Shown: positions 1-8,180, counted from the stretch's first letter. The stretch is 64,000 nucleotides of DNA from Rubrivirga sp046845755 (GCF_046845755.1 NZ_CP177357.1:2852001-2916000), one strand, 5' to 3'. Notes: generated by a model from the letters alone, not told the origin. Numbers and translations are program-made.

Positions 1-116
1 GCGTCGGACACGGCGCCGAGGACGACGTCGAGGCGGAGGGTGTCGGGGGCCTGCGCGACGGCCGGGGCGGCCAACAGGGCCAGCAGCGCGGCGCGCGCGA
101 CGAACGGGAGGGGCAT
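1..116 (-). CDS. Secreted protein N-terminus, possibly TolC-family efflux protein (partial)
   Basis: Only the first 38 codons lie in the window; the gene runs off the left edge. The translation starts MPLPFVARAALLALLAAP and ends its signal peptide at about AVAQA. The mature start, DTLRLDVVLGAVSDA, resembles the beginning of TolC/CzcC-type outer-membrane efflux proteins, which often open with a D-T-L-x-L-x-x-V-L pattern. The gene lies 63 bp downstream of a small secreted Met/Cys-rich protein on the same strand, a pairing common at heavy-metal efflux loci. The signal peptide is clear. The TolC assignment rests on about 15 residues and on context, so it is tentative. Confidence 0.35.
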   Translation of the reverse strand, partial: MPLPFVARAALLALLAAPAVAQAPDTLRLDVVLGAVSD

Positions 117-179
117 GGTCTGAAGACGGGCGACAACGGGCGGGAGCGGACGCCGGGGCGTCCTTCACGTCCGGTCGGC

Positions 180-548
180 TCAGACCAGCAGGACCGAGAG
201 GCTCAGGTGACGGCGGACGGCGGCCCGTGGGGGGCCGTGCCTCGCCGTGGTCGGGCGCGCGGTCGCGACCGGCGCCGGGGGCACCGCGAGGCGGGCGACG
301 ACAGCGACGACCGGGTCGGGCCGGAGCGTCGGCGGGGGCACTACGGCGTCGCTCGTGGCTGGGGCCTCGAGGTCGCAGCACACCGCGAGCGGGGCGTCGT
401 CATCGCCGCAGGGCATGTCGCAGGGGGCGCCCGTCGCGTCCGTCATCCCGCAGCCCATGTCCATGTCCATCGGGCCCGGCGTCCACGCGGTGCCGCCCGC
501 CAGCAGGGCGAGGGCCAGGACGAGGGCGGGGATCCGGGACAGCATCAC
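180..548 (-). CDS. Small secreted Met/Cys-rich protein, probable metal-efflux accessory
   Basis: A 122-residue protein with a signal peptide (MMLSRIPALVLALALLAGG), followed by a short segment dense in Met, Cys and Asp: PMDMDMGCGMTD at about residues 26-37, then two further Cys pairs (PCDMPCGDDD and VCCDLE). The C-terminal half is Pro/Val/Arg-rich and low in complexity. Met/Cys clusters of this kind are typical of periplasmic copper or silver ligands, and the next gene on the same strand begins like an outer-membrane efflux protein. A role in metal sensing or buffering beside an efflux pump is inferred. No named family is recognised. Residue 2 is also Met, so the start could be three bases further in. 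Confidence 0.5.
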   Translation of the reverse strand: MMLSRIPALVLALALLAGGTAWTPGPMDMDMGCGMTDATGAPCDMPCGDDDAPLAVCCDLEAPATSDAVVPPPTLRPDPVVAVVARLAVPPAPVATARPTTARHGPPRAAVRRHLSLSVLLV

Positions 549-642
549 ACGGAAGGTAGAGGGCTCCGGCCCCGACGGCCTCAGGGTGGACCCGGGTCGA
601 GCCTTAAAGTCTGGACAGATTCACGGCCCGAGGCGGCGCCGC

Positions 643-1203
643 TCAGCGCCAGACGAGCGCGTCGATGGCGGCCTCGCGCGCGGCCCACACGGCGTCGGGG
701 TCGTGGCCGTGCGTCGTCGCCCACGCGTCGAGGTGACCGCGGTGCCAGGCCCGCTTGTAGGCGCCGGCCTGGTCCGGCCGGATCGTCTCCTGGACCGAGA
801 ACAGCGGGACGGGGCGGCGCACGCCGGGCCACGTCAGGTCGACGAGGTCGTCGCCGACGGCGAGCACGCAGTGCGCCTCGGGCACGGCGCGGAAGCCGTG
901 GGCGCGGAGGGCGGGCCCGGTGCGCGGCGTGTTCGTGCCGTCCATCATGTACAGCCCGAGCCGGAGCTCGACGGGCAGCCCGACCTCGTCGGCGAGCGCC
1001 GCCAGCAGGGCGTGCTTCGAGCTGCACGTGCCGCGCCGGTCGCGCAGGACGGCCTCGGGCCCGGTGTGCGTCGGGCGGCCGTAGGGCAGGTCCCAGACGA
1101 GCCGGGCGGCGTCGCGGAACGTCCACGCGCCCTGGGCCGCGAACCGCGCGCCGAGCGGCCGGGACGTGTCGAGCGGAGCGTCGGGGAGGCCGAGGGGGAT
1201 CAT
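643..1203 (-). CDS. Transglutaminase-like cysteine hydrolase fold protein
   Basis: A 186-residue protein read from ATG at 1203; a longer open frame continues upstream only through the tandem array and is not coding. The core matches the transglutaminase-like fold: a catalytic Cys in RRGTCSSKHALLAALADEVG (Cys60), His111 in PEAHCVLAVGDD, and an Asp at DLVDLTW about eleven residues later, in the usual Cys-His-Asp order. No signal peptide is seen, so it is probably cytoplasmic. Bacterial members are proteases or amide hydrolases; the substrate cannot be read from the sequence. It stands alone between the metal-efflux-like genes and the tandem-repeat array. Confidence 0.65.
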   Translation of the reverse strand: MIPLGLPDAPLDTSRPLGARFAAQGAWTFRDAARLVWDLPYGRPTHTGPEAVLRDRRGTCSSKHALLAALADEVGLPVELRLGLYMMDGTNTPRTGPALRAHGFRAVPEAHCVLAVGDDLVDLTWPGVRRPVPLFSVQETIRPDQAGAYKRAWHRGHLDAWATTHGHDPDAVWAAREAAIDALVWR

Positions 1204-1354
1204 CGGGGCGGTGGAGAGCGGTAGAGGCAAGGTGCCCCGAGAACGCGGGCGGCGCCCGCAGATCGCGGGAATGCAGGCGCGCACGAATGCTGGCGCGCAA
1301 GCGGGTGGCTGGCGGTTTGGGGCTCGAGCCCTCGCGGCGATACCCGATGCTGTC

Positions 1355-1725
1355 GGGTCCGGAGGTCCTAGGAACGGGTCCGGAGGTCCTAGGAACGGGT
1401 CCGGAGGTCCTAGGAACGGGTCCGGAGGTCCTAGGAACGGGTCCGGAGGTCCTAGGAACGGGTCCGGAGGTCCTAGGAACGGGTCCGGAGGTCCTAGGAA
1501 CGGGTCCGGAGGTCCTAGGAACGGGTCCGGAGGTCCTAGGAACGGGTCCGGAGGTCCTAGGAACGGGTCCGGAGGTCCTAGGAACGGGTCCGGAGGTCCT
1601 AGGAACGGGTCCGGAGGTCCTAGGAACGGGTCCGGAGGTCCTAGGAACGGGTCCGGAGGTCCTAGGAACGGGTCCGGAGGTCCTAGGAACGGGTCCGGAG
1701 GTCCTAGGAACGGGTCCGGAGGTCC
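1355..1725. repeat. 21-bp tandem repeat array, 17.7 copies
   Basis: Unit GGGTCCGGAGGTCCTAGGAAC. Seventeen complete copies start at 1355 and recur every 21 bp, followed by a 14-bp partial copy at 1712-1725. No copy differs from another by eye. Each unit holds two palindromes, TCCGGA and TCCTAGGA. Because 21 is a multiple of three, all six frames stay open through the array, which creates long spurious reading frames. No start signal or codon bias suggests translation. It lies 280 bp past the 3' end of the recombinase-like gene. Confidence 0.97.
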
Positions 1726-1766
1726 AGAGGGAGGACGGCTTGCGCCAGCCAAGGCACCCTCACCCT

Positions 1767-1864
1767 GTCCCTCTCCCGAGGGGAGAGGGGACGCTACAGG
1801 CGGTCTCGCGCCAGCAGCTAGGCTTGCGCTACCGAGCCCGACCTCCCCTCCCGGACGGGAGGGG
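1767..1864. repeat. Two intergenic GC hairpins (short palindromic repeat type)
   Basis: Between the tandem array and the recombinase-like gene lie two strong stem-loops. The first pairs GTCCCTCTCCC (1767-1777) with GGGAGAGGGGAC (about 1781-1792). The second pairs CCCCTCCC (1845-1852) with GGGAGGGG (1857-1864) around a GGAC loop. Their sequence style, CCCTCACCC...CTCTCCC/GGGAGAGGG, resembles short palindromic repeats scattered between genes in many bacteria. A related hairpin is at about 48931-48985. The rest of 1726-2006 shows no gene. Confidence 0.5.
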
Positions 1865-2006
1865 CTGGGGGAGGGCGACCGGCACGACGCCTGTGGACCG
1901 CCTGGCGCCAGCCCCGCCCACGCTCGGCTCCGTTGCTGGGGTGTCCGCCAGCAGGACGCGAGGCAAAGGGCTGGCGGCAGCGCCTCCGACTGCGAGGGAG
2001 GGGCCG

Positions 2007-2933
2007 CTACTCGCCCGCGCCCGGCTTCAGCAGGCCCTGCTTCTTGAACGAGATCATCGTCGTCTCCAGCGTCCCGTGGCGCATCCGCTTGCGGACATCT
2101 TCGACGGGCATCCCGGAGTTGAGCCAGATCAGCGCCGCCGTGTGGGTCAGGCTGTGCGGCGAGATGCCGCGGCGCTTGACGCCGGCCGCGCGGAGGTACC
2201 CGTTGACGCGGCCGCGCACGGACCGCGTGTTGAGGCGCGTGCCCGCGCTCCGGTGGCCGTGGCTGACGAAGAGCGGCGCCTGGGGCCCGGCCTCCTCGCG
2301 GCGCAAGAGGTAGATCTCGAGCGGGTCGAGCGCGTCGCCGTCGAGCGGGACGGCCTCGTCCTTGGTCTGGCGGCCCTTGCCCTGGACGCGCAGAAACGTG
2401 CCCATCAGCGTCCGGTCCACGTCGCCCACATCCGCGCGGACGAGCTCGATCTCCGACAGCCCGCCGTAGACCATCAGCGACACGAGCGCGCGGTCGCGGC
2501 GGCCGATCTCGGTCGTCTTGGGGACGACGCCGAGGAGCGTCTCGACCTCGGCCTCGGTCAGCACGCCACGCGTGTGGGCGCCCGGCCGGCGGTTGCCCTT
2601 GACGCCGCGCGCCGGGTTCTCGGGGAGCTCGCCCAGGGCCACGAGGTAGTCGCACAGGCGGCGCAGGGCCGTGAGGTACGTGCTCACCGAGACCTGGCTG
2701 AGCTCGCGCTCCTCCATGAGGTACGTCTTGTAGGCCTCGACCTCGGCCTCGACGAACCGGAAGCGGCTCGACGGGCGCGCGGCGCGTGTGGCGTGGTACC
2801 GCTCGAACTCGTTGAGCGCGCGGCGGTACGTCCCCTTCGTCTCGGCGCTCTTCTCCTTGAGGTAGTCTGTCACGAACCCGTCCAGCCGGCTCTGGAGCTG
2901 GGCGACGGTCAGGCGGAGGGGGGCGTCGGCCAT
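2007..2933 (-). CDS. Tyrosine-recombinase fold protein lacking catalytic residues
   Basis: A 308-residue protein with an N-terminal SAM-like core-binding domain (about 10-105) and a C-terminal phage-integrase domain (about 125-300), the normal XerC/XerD length. The expected landmarks are present but altered. The box I Arg (GLRxSEL) reads GLSEIEL, giving Ser160. The beta-hairpin Lys is kept (QGKGRQ, Lys186). Box II H-x-x-R reads PHSLTH, keeping His260 but giving Thr263 for Arg. The next His is kept (RHG, His286). The nucleophile Tyr position (TTxIY) reads TTMISF, giving Ser295 and Phe296. Both catalytic Arg and the Tyr are therefore missing, so strand cleavage by the family mechanism is unlikely. 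It may be a DNA-binding relic, a structural partner or a regulator. It has its own Bacteroidota-like promoter. Confidence 0.8.
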   Translation of the reverse strand: MADAPLRLTVAQLQSRLDGFVTDYLKEKSAETKGTYRRALNEFERYHATRAARPSSRFRFVEAEVEAYKTYLMEERELSQVSVSTYLTALRRLCDYLVALGELPENPARGVKGNRRPGAHTRGVLTEAEVETLLGVVPKTTEIGRRDRALVSLMVYGGLSEIELVRADVGDVDRTLMGTFLRVQGKGRQTKDEAVPLDGDALDPLEIYLLRREEAGPQAPLFVSHGHRSAGTRLNTRSVRGRVNGYLRAAGVKRRGISPHSLTHTAALIWLNSGMPVEDVRKRMRHGTLETTMISFKKQGLLKPGAGE

Positions 2934-2959
2934 TCGGTTCGTTTTGGATAACGGCTATT

Positions 2960-2991
2960 CAAAGCTAGACCTCGCCCCCGCCCCGGGCAAC
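2960..2991 (-). promoter_or_regulatory. Bacteroidota-type promoter for the recombinase-like gene
   Basis: On the minus strand GTTG (2988-2991) is followed after 20 bp by TAGCTTTG (2960-2967), an exact match to the Bacteroidota -7 consensus TAnnTTTG with the usual spacing to the -33 TTTG-like element. The expected transcript start is about 20 bp ahead of the ATG at 2933. The patch is AT-rich in otherwise very GC-rich DNA. Confidence 0.5.
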
Positions 2992-3036
2992 ACAGGTGAT
3001 GCCCCAGAACTAGCGCGCGGCGGTGCCAGCCGCGCG

Positions 3037-4074
3037 TCACCGCCAGTCGGCGAGGTGGCGGACGAGCCAGGCCCCGCTGGCGGCGCCGAACGAGGCCGCG
3101 CCGGGCGGCGGGGCGCCCGGGTACCACCCGTGCCCCATCGCGGGGAGCACCTCGACGCACGACGTCGCGAACGCCGACGCGGCCCGCTCCATCGCCGCCG
3201 GCGGCGCGACGGGGTCGAGCGCGCCCGCCAGCAGGTGGACCGGGCGGTCGGCGCCGACGGTCGGCGCGAAGTCGACGGCGTTGAGCCCGTCGACGGCCCG
3301 GCCGCCGGCGCCGAGCGCCGCCAGCAGGCGCGCGAACCGGACGGCACCGACGGCCGCCTCCCCGCCCGCGCGCCGTGCCGCGGCCTCGGCGACGGGCCCG
3401 AGCCGGAGCGCCGTCGACACGAGCGCCGACGGGAGGCCCGAGAACCGGGTGAACGTGTCGACGAGCCCGCGCGAGAGCGCGGGGAGGTCGGGGTGGCCGA
3501 TGGCCCCGAAGAGCCGGTCGCCGAGCCCGTCGCGCGCGAAGGCCAGGCTGGACAGCGCGGCCCCGAAGCTGACCCCGAACAGCGCCCGCCGCTCGGCGCC
3601 GACGCCATGCTCTGCCTCGGCCCACGCCAGCACGGCCCCGAGGTCGGCGGCGACCCCGTCGAACAGGCGCCGCGCCATCGCGGAGTCGAGCGCGACGCCG
3701 CGGCGCGCGAGGTCGGCGAGGTCGGCTTGCGGGGGGCCGGCCGTCGGGCGGCGCTCGCCGCCGAGGGGCGTGTCGATGAGGACCGCCGCGATGCCGGCGC
3801 GCGCGAGCGCGGTCGCCGCGGGCAGGCTCCGGTCGAGTCCGCGCGTGATGCCGTTGAGCAGCGTCACGGCCGCGGCCCCGCTCCGCCCGTCGGCCGGCGG
3901 GATGACGACGGCGCCGAACGTCGAGAGCGCCGCGTCGAGAGCGGGGTCGCCGGCGTAGGCGTGGTCGCGGCGCATCCGGTAGCGGACGGCCGCCAGCCCG
4001 CCGACACGGACGGGGCGGGCGTCGAGGACGTGGAGGGCAGCGGACACGGCGATCGTCGGGGGGGCGGCGTCCAC
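3037..4074 (-). CDS. Alpha/beta hydrolase family protein
   Basis: A 345-residue protein with the serine-hydrolase triad of the alpha/beta fold. The nucleophile elbow is GVSFGAALSS, the acid is probably the Asp of LLAGALDPVAPP, and the His is in MGHGWYPG near the C terminus, all in the canonical order. The region around NGITRGLDRSLPAATALAR may provide the oxyanion strand. No signal peptide is seen. It resembles dienelactone-hydrolase and acyl-esterase-like proteins without matching a named enzyme. It is a single gene between the recombinase-like gene and the divergently oriented sensor kinase. Substrate unknown. Confidence 0.65.
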   Translation of the reverse strand: MDAAPPTIAVSAALHVLDARPVRVGGLAAVRYRMRRDHAYAGDPALDAALSTFGAVVIPPADGRSGAAAVTLLNGITRGLDRSLPAATALARAGIAAVLIDTPLGGERRPTAGPPQADLADLARRGVALDSAMARRLFDGVAADLGAVLAWAEAEHGVGAERRALFGVSFGAALSSLAFARDGLGDRLFGAIGHPDLPALSRGLVDTFTRFSGLPSALVSTALRLGPVAEAAARRAGGEAAVGAVRFARLLAALGAGGRAVDGLNAVDFAPTVGADRPVHLLAGALDPVAPPAAMERAASAFATSCVEVLPAMGHGWYPGAPPPGAASFGAASGAWLVRHLADWR

Positions 4075-4259
4075 GCCTACGCCGGGTGTGGGGTTCGGCC
4101 GACCGGCCGGCGACGCTCGCGCGCCACGCGGGGCGGGTCGGCCGGAGGCCGTCAGGGTGGGCTCGCGTCCGGGGCGATTCCCCCTAAAGCGAGGTCCAGG
4201 GAGGCATCGGCATGAGCGATCTTACGGGATTGCCCGCAGGTTTTCATCTTCGACTGCCC

Positions 4260-5345
4260 ATGACACCCGCCCTCTGCGTTCTCCTCGCGGCCCTGCTCCA
4301 GCTGGCCCCGGCGGACTCGAGCGCCGTGCTCGAGACGGGCCGGATGGGGTTCGCCACGGAGGACGCCCCCCTGCTCCACTACCGCTTGTGGGAGACCCCG
4401 GACGACGACCGCTACCTCGACCTGTGGACGCCCGACGGCACGACGATCCAGGTGCCGGCCGTCCTCGCCTCCCAGTTCGGGCGGATCTACGACAAGCACT
4501 ACGGCGACGAGCCCTCGACCGGGTTCGGGTGGGACATCCACGAGGGGATGCTGCTGATGTACATCCAGCACACCGTCGGCATCCAGACGGCGTGGGTGTA
4601 CCTCGCCGTGGGGGTGCTGCTGGCGCTGGCCGTCGGAGCGGGGCTGTGGGGCTGGCGGCGGCGGCGGCGGCGGCGCGTCCAGCGCGACATGCACGTGCAC
4701 CAGATCGAGAGCCGGGAGGAGGAGCGGGGGCGCGTCTCGCGCGAGCTCCACGACGGGCCGCTCCAGGACCTCACGATGCTCGCGCTGACGCTCGACGGGG
4801 TCGACGGCGCTGAGGCGGCGGCGGCCCGCGAGGGCATCCGCGCGGTCGCCCGCGAGCTCCGCACGCTCGCCGAGGGGCTCCGCCCGCCCCTCCTCGATCA
4901 GTTCGGGCTGGCCTCGGCCTTGCAGGACCTCACCGACCGGGCCGAGGCCGCGCCGACCCCCCTCGACGTCGAGGTCCGCACCGACGACGTCTCGCTCGCG
5001 CCGGACGCCGAGCTGGCGCTGTACCGCGTCGCCCAGGAGGCGCTTACGAACGCCGTCCGGCACGGCGCGGCGCGGCGCGCCACGGTCGCCCTCGAGTCGA
5101 GCGGCGACGGCGTGTCGCTGACGGTCCACGACGACGGCCGGGGCTTTGGGCGGCGGCCCTCGGTCGACGCGCTCGTCCGGAGCGGGCACTTCGGGCTGGC
5201 GGGCATGCGCGAGCGCGTGCGCCTGGTCGACGGGACGCTCGAGCTGTCCGACGCGCCCGACGGGGGGGCGACGGTGGTGGCCCGGATCCCCGCCGCCCAC
5301 CGGCCGGCCGGCCGTGAACGGGCTCCGGCCCCGGTGGCACAGTGA
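4260..5345 (+). CDS. NarL-type sensor histidine kinase
   Basis: A 361-residue membrane kinase. I chose the ATG at 4260 (MTPALCVLLAALLQL), which gives a signal-like segment; an in-frame ATG at 4212 would add 16 residues. A periplasmic sensor of about 100 residues with no recognised domain is followed by a transmembrane helix (WVYLAVGVLLALAVGAGLWGW). Next come a HisKA_3 dimerisation helix with the phospho-acceptor His in SRELHDGPLQDL and a HATPase with N-box EALTNAVRHG and G-box GHFGLAGMRERV. This is the LiaS/NarX/DesK architecture. It overlaps the next gene by a GTGA junction, so the two form a translationally coupled two-component pair. The signal sensed is unknown. Confidence 0.85.
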   Translation: MTPALCVLLAALLQLAPADSSAVLETGRMGFATEDAPLLHYRLWETPDDDRYLDLWTPDGTTIQVPAVLASQFGRIYDKHYGDEPSTGFGWDIHEGMLLMYIQHTVGIQTAWVYLAVGVLLALAVGAGLWGWRRRRRRRVQRDMHVHQIESREEERGRVSRELHDGPLQDLTMLALTLDGVDGAEAAAAREGIRAVARELRTLAEGLRPPLLDQFGLASALQDLTDRAEAAPTPLDVEVRTDDVSLAPDAELALYRVAQEALTNAVRHGAARRATVALESSGDGVSLTVHDDGRGFGRRPSVDALVRSGHFGLAGMRERVRLVDGTLELSDAPDGGATVVARIPAAHRPAGRERAPAPVAQ

Positions 5346-5962
5346 GCCGCGAGATCACGCTCGTCATCGCCGACGACCACCCCGCGCTGCGGGCCGGGCT
5401 GGCCCGGTTGCTCGACGCCCAGCCCGGGCTCTCCGTGGTCGGCCAGGCGGGCGGCGGGCACGAGGCGCTCCGGCTGGCGCAGGACCTGGCCCCGGATGTG
5501 CTGCTCCTCGACATCGACCTGCCCGACCTCTCGGGCGTCGACGTGGCCCGGACGCTGCGCGCCGACGGCCACCCGGTCCGGGTGCTGGCGTTCACAGCGC
5601 ACGCCGGGCGCCAGTTTGTCGAGGGGCTCGTCGAGGCCGGGGTGGCGGGCTATCTCACCAAGGACCGCTCGCTGCCGCAGATCGTCGAGGCCATCGAGGG
5701 CGTGGCCCGGGGCGAGGGGCGGTGGTTCGTGGCGCCCGGCGTCGTTCCCGAGGCGCTCGATGCGCTGACGCCGCGCGAGCGGGAGGTGCTGGTCGCGCTC
5801 GCCAAAGGCCTCTCGAACGCCGAGATCGCCGAGGCGCTCCACCTGTCCGAGAGCACCGTCCGCAACCACCTCACGCGCGTCTACGCGACGCTCGGCGTGG
5901 AGTCGGCGCGGGAGGCCGTCGCGTGGGCGTGGCGCCACGGCGTCGCCGGGCCGGACGTCTAG
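5342..5962 (+). CDS. NarL/FixJ-family response regulator
   Basis: A 206-residue regulator that starts with GTG inside the stop codon of the kinase gene. The receiver domain (about 1-120) has the acidic pair in VIADDHPALRAGL, the phospho-acceptor Asp in LLLDIDLPDLSG, Thr in AFTAH and Lys in YLTKDRS. The LuxR-type helix-turn-helix (about 140-200) is LTPREREVLVALAKGLSNAE through SESTVRNHLTRVYATLGV. All catalytic positions are intact. It is the cognate partner of the upstream kinase. Its target promoters cannot be seen, but the family usually binds DNA as a phosphorylated dimer. About 225 bp of intergenic DNA follow, with no gene seen. Confidence 0.92.
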   Translation: MSREITLVIADDHPALRAGLARLLDAQPGLSVVGQAGGGHEALRLAQDLAPDVLLLDIDLPDLSGVDVARTLRADGHPVRVLAFTAHAGRQFVEGLVEAGVAGYLTKDRSLPQIVEAIEGVARGEGRWFVAPGVVPEALDALTPREREVLVALAKGLSNAEIAEALHLSESTVRNHLTRVYATLGVESAREAVAWAWRHGVAGPDV

Positions 5963-6187
5963 AGCAGGAGGTTCCTCCTGTCAAAACGGGAGCCGTGACC
6001 TAGGCGGCCCCGTCGGGCTGCACCGATGTTGCTAGTCGTCCCGTGTGGTGGCACCGACACCTCCTGTGCGGGACGACGAGCGGGGCGTCGGGACGTGTGG
6101 GTCCCGCCCGCTTGACGGCGCCGTCGGTCCCGGAGGTGGGGCCGGCGGCGCCGCTGTGTCGGGGCCCTACGCGAGTCGGGCGGGGCC

Positions 6188-8041
6188 CTACGCGAGCGGC
6201 GTGTCGACGGTGTAGGCCTCGAGCTGGCGGCCATACGCGGCCAGGAAGCTCGCGGCCATGGCCCCGTCGATGATCCGGTGGTCGTAGCTCAGCGACACGT
6301 ACATCATGTGCCGGATCCCGATCACGTCGCCAGCCTCGGTCTCGATCACGACGGGCCGCTTGACGATGGCGCCCGGCGAGACGATGGCCGTCTGCGGCTG
6401 GTTGATGATGGGCGTGCCCATCAGGCTGCCCAGGCTGCCGACGTTCGTGACGGTGAACGTGCCGCCCTGGAGCTCGTCGGGCTGGAGCTTCTTGGTGCGG
6501 GCCCGGTTCGCGAGGTCGGCGACGGTGTGCGCCAGCCCGGTCAGGTTCTGCTGGCCCGCGTTGCGGACGACCGGCACGAGCAGCCCCTTCGTCGCGAGGG
6601 CGACGGCGATGCCGACGTGGTAGTCCTTCTTGATCAGCACGCGCGTGCCGTCGACCGACGAGTTGAGGAGCGGGTGTTCGCGCAGGGGGTCGATGGCCGC
6701 CTCGATGAAGTACGGCGTGTAGGTGAGCTTGACGCCCTCGCGCTTGAGGAACTCGGCCTTGTGCGCCTCGCGGTGCCGGACGAGCCCGGTCACGTCGACC
6801 TCGGCGAAGCTGGTGACGTGGGCGCTGGTGTCCTTCGACCGGCGCATGTGCTCGGCGATGAGCTGGCGCATCCGGTCCATCTCGACGACCTCGACGCGGC
6901 TGTCGCCGGCGGCGGGCGCGGGCGCTGGGGTGGCCTTGGGCGCCGCCTTCGGAGCCGGGGTTGCGGGCGCCGTGGGCGCGGCCGGAGCGGCAGCCGCCGG
7001 AGCCGGGGCGGCGGGCGCGGCGCCTCGGGTGTCGAGGTAGGCCATCACGTCGGCCTTCGAGATCCGGCCGTCGGAGCCGCTCCCCTCGATCTGCTGGAGC
7101 TCGCTGAGCGACACGCCCTCGGCCTCGGCGATCGAGCGGACGAGCGGCGAGTAAAAGTTGCCCGCGTCGTCGCGGCGCGGGATCGGGCCGGCGTCGCCGG
7201 CGGTCGCCGCGGCGGCGGCCTCGGCCCCCTTCGCCTCCTGCACGGCGGGCGCGGCGGCGGCCGTCGGGCTCTCGGCGGAGTAGCTCTTCTCGTACGGCTC
7301 CGGCGCTGCGTCGGCGGTGCCGTCGCCGCTCGGGGCCGGGGTCGCGGCGTCGGACACGGCGCCGGCCGCGCCGATGACGGCGATCGGGGTGCCCACGTCG
7401 ACCGTCTCACCCTCCTCGACCAGGATCTCCAGCAGCGTCCCCGCTTCGGGGCTGGGGACCTCGGAGTCGACCTTGTCGGTCGAGATCTCGAGGAGCGTCT
7501 CGTCCTGCTCGACGGCGTCGCCGACGGCCTTCTTCCACTCGAGGACCGTCCCCTCCATCACGCTCTCGCCCATCTTGGGCATCACGACGTTGGTGCGGGC
7601 GCCGCCCGTAGCGGGAGCGCTCGCGGCCGGGGCGTCGGCGGTCTCGGCCGGGCGGATGTTGGGCGCGGCGGGCTTGGCCTCGGGCTCGGTCTCGGGGTCC
7701 TCGCCGACGGGCTGGACCTCGTTGAGCGGCTCGGCGGCCACCTCCACAGGGTCCGCGGCCGGGGCGGCATCGGCGCTCGGCGCGTCGCCCGCGGCGTCCG
7801 GGTCCGTCTCGATGACGGCGATCGCCACGCCGACGTCGACGGTGTCGTTTTCCTCGACCAAGATCTCGACGAGGACGCCCGCCTCGGGGCTGGGGACCTC
7901 GGAGTCGACCTTGTCGGTCGAGATCTCGAGGAGCGTCTCGTCCTGCTCGACGGCGTCGCCGACGGCCTTCTTCCACTCGAGGACCGTCCCCTCCATCACG
8001 CTCTCGCCCATCTTGGGCATCACGACTTCAACACGGGCCAT
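6188..8041 (-). CDS. 2-oxo acid dehydrogenase E2 (dihydrolipoamide acyltransferase), two lipoyl domains
   Basis: A 617-residue E2 subunit. Two lipoyl domains (about 1-80 and 152-230) each carry the lipoylation site STDKVDSEVP; the first modified Lys is Lys44. Ala/Pro/Glu-rich linkers follow each domain. A peripheral-subunit-binding domain (about 296-337) contains SPLVRSIAEAEGVSLSEL and GRISKADVMAYL. The C-terminal catalytic domain has the acyltransferase signature SYDHRIIDGA. The length and the GESVMEGTVLEWKK-type lipoyl sequence fit the 2-oxoglutarate or branched-chain class rather than a pyruvate-specific E2, but E1 and E3 are not in the window, so the substrate is not fixed. The two lipoyl domains share a 143-bp stretch of identical DNA. 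It stands alone; a GGGGCCCTACGCGAG direct repeat spans its stop codon (6161-6175 and 6182-6196). Confidence 0.88.
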   Translation of the reverse strand: MARVEVVMPKMGESVMEGTVLEWKKAVGDAVEQDETLLEISTDKVDSEVPSPEAGVLVEILVEENDTVDVGVAIAVIETDPDAAGDAPSADAAPAADPVEVAAEPLNEVQPVGEDPETEPEAKPAAPNIRPAETADAPAASAPATGGARTNVVMPKMGESVMEGTVLEWKKAVGDAVEQDETLLEISTDKVDSEVPSPEAGTLLEILVEEGETVDVGTPIAVIGAAGAVSDAATPAPSGDGTADAAPEPYEKSYSAESPTAAAAPAVQEAKGAEAAAAATAGDAGPIPRRDDAGNFYSPLVRSIAEAEGVSLSELQQIEGSGSDGRISKADVMAYLDTRGAAPAAPAPAAAAPAAPTAPATPAPKAAPKATPAPAPAAGDSRVEVVEMDRMRQLIAEHMRRSKDTSAHVTSFAEVDVTGLVRHREAHKAEFLKREGVKLTYTPYFIEAAIDPLREHPLLNSSVDGTRVLIKKDYHVGIAVALATKGLLVPVVRNAGQQNLTGLAHTVADLANRARTKKLQPDELQGGTFTVTNVGSLGSLMGTPIINQPQTAIVSPGAIVKRPVVIETEAGDVIGIRHMMYVSLSYDHRIIDGAMAASFLAAYGRQLEAYTVDTPLA

Positions 8042-8180
8042 CGGAACAGAGGGGGTTGTGGAGGGGGAGGGCGAAGGTACGCGCCCCGCCGCGCCGGGCT
8101 CCGCATCCCGGGGCCGGACGGCGGTGAGATCAGGGAGAAATGCTAAGCGCGCACCAGCCCACGTCGGCGTCCCTTGCCCC

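Noticed and set aside
1313..1345. tRNA-like TTTGGGGCTCGAGCCC segment
   Set aside because: Only one short palindrome; no cloverleaf with acceptor and anticodon stems can be formed around it.
1355..1725. CRISPR array
   Set aside because: The units are contiguous 21-bp copies without spacers, and no cas genes are present.
643..2655. 670-codon minus-strand frame joining the recombinase-like and transglutaminase-like regions
   Set aside because: Its middle is the translated array (repeated PPDPFLG); the real transglutaminase-like gene starts at 1203 and the recombinase-like gene uses another frame.
2861..2872. Additional TGTCAC sites in coding sequence (about 2867 and 16350) as copies of the shared operator
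   Set aside because: The partner half-site six bases away is missing, and both are within genes.
207..2951. Very long plus-strand open frame of 914 codons across the left end
   Set aside because: It exists because the 21-bp array keeps all frames open and because of the high GC content. It runs antisense to four supported genes and has a low-complexity Arg/Gly-rich translation.
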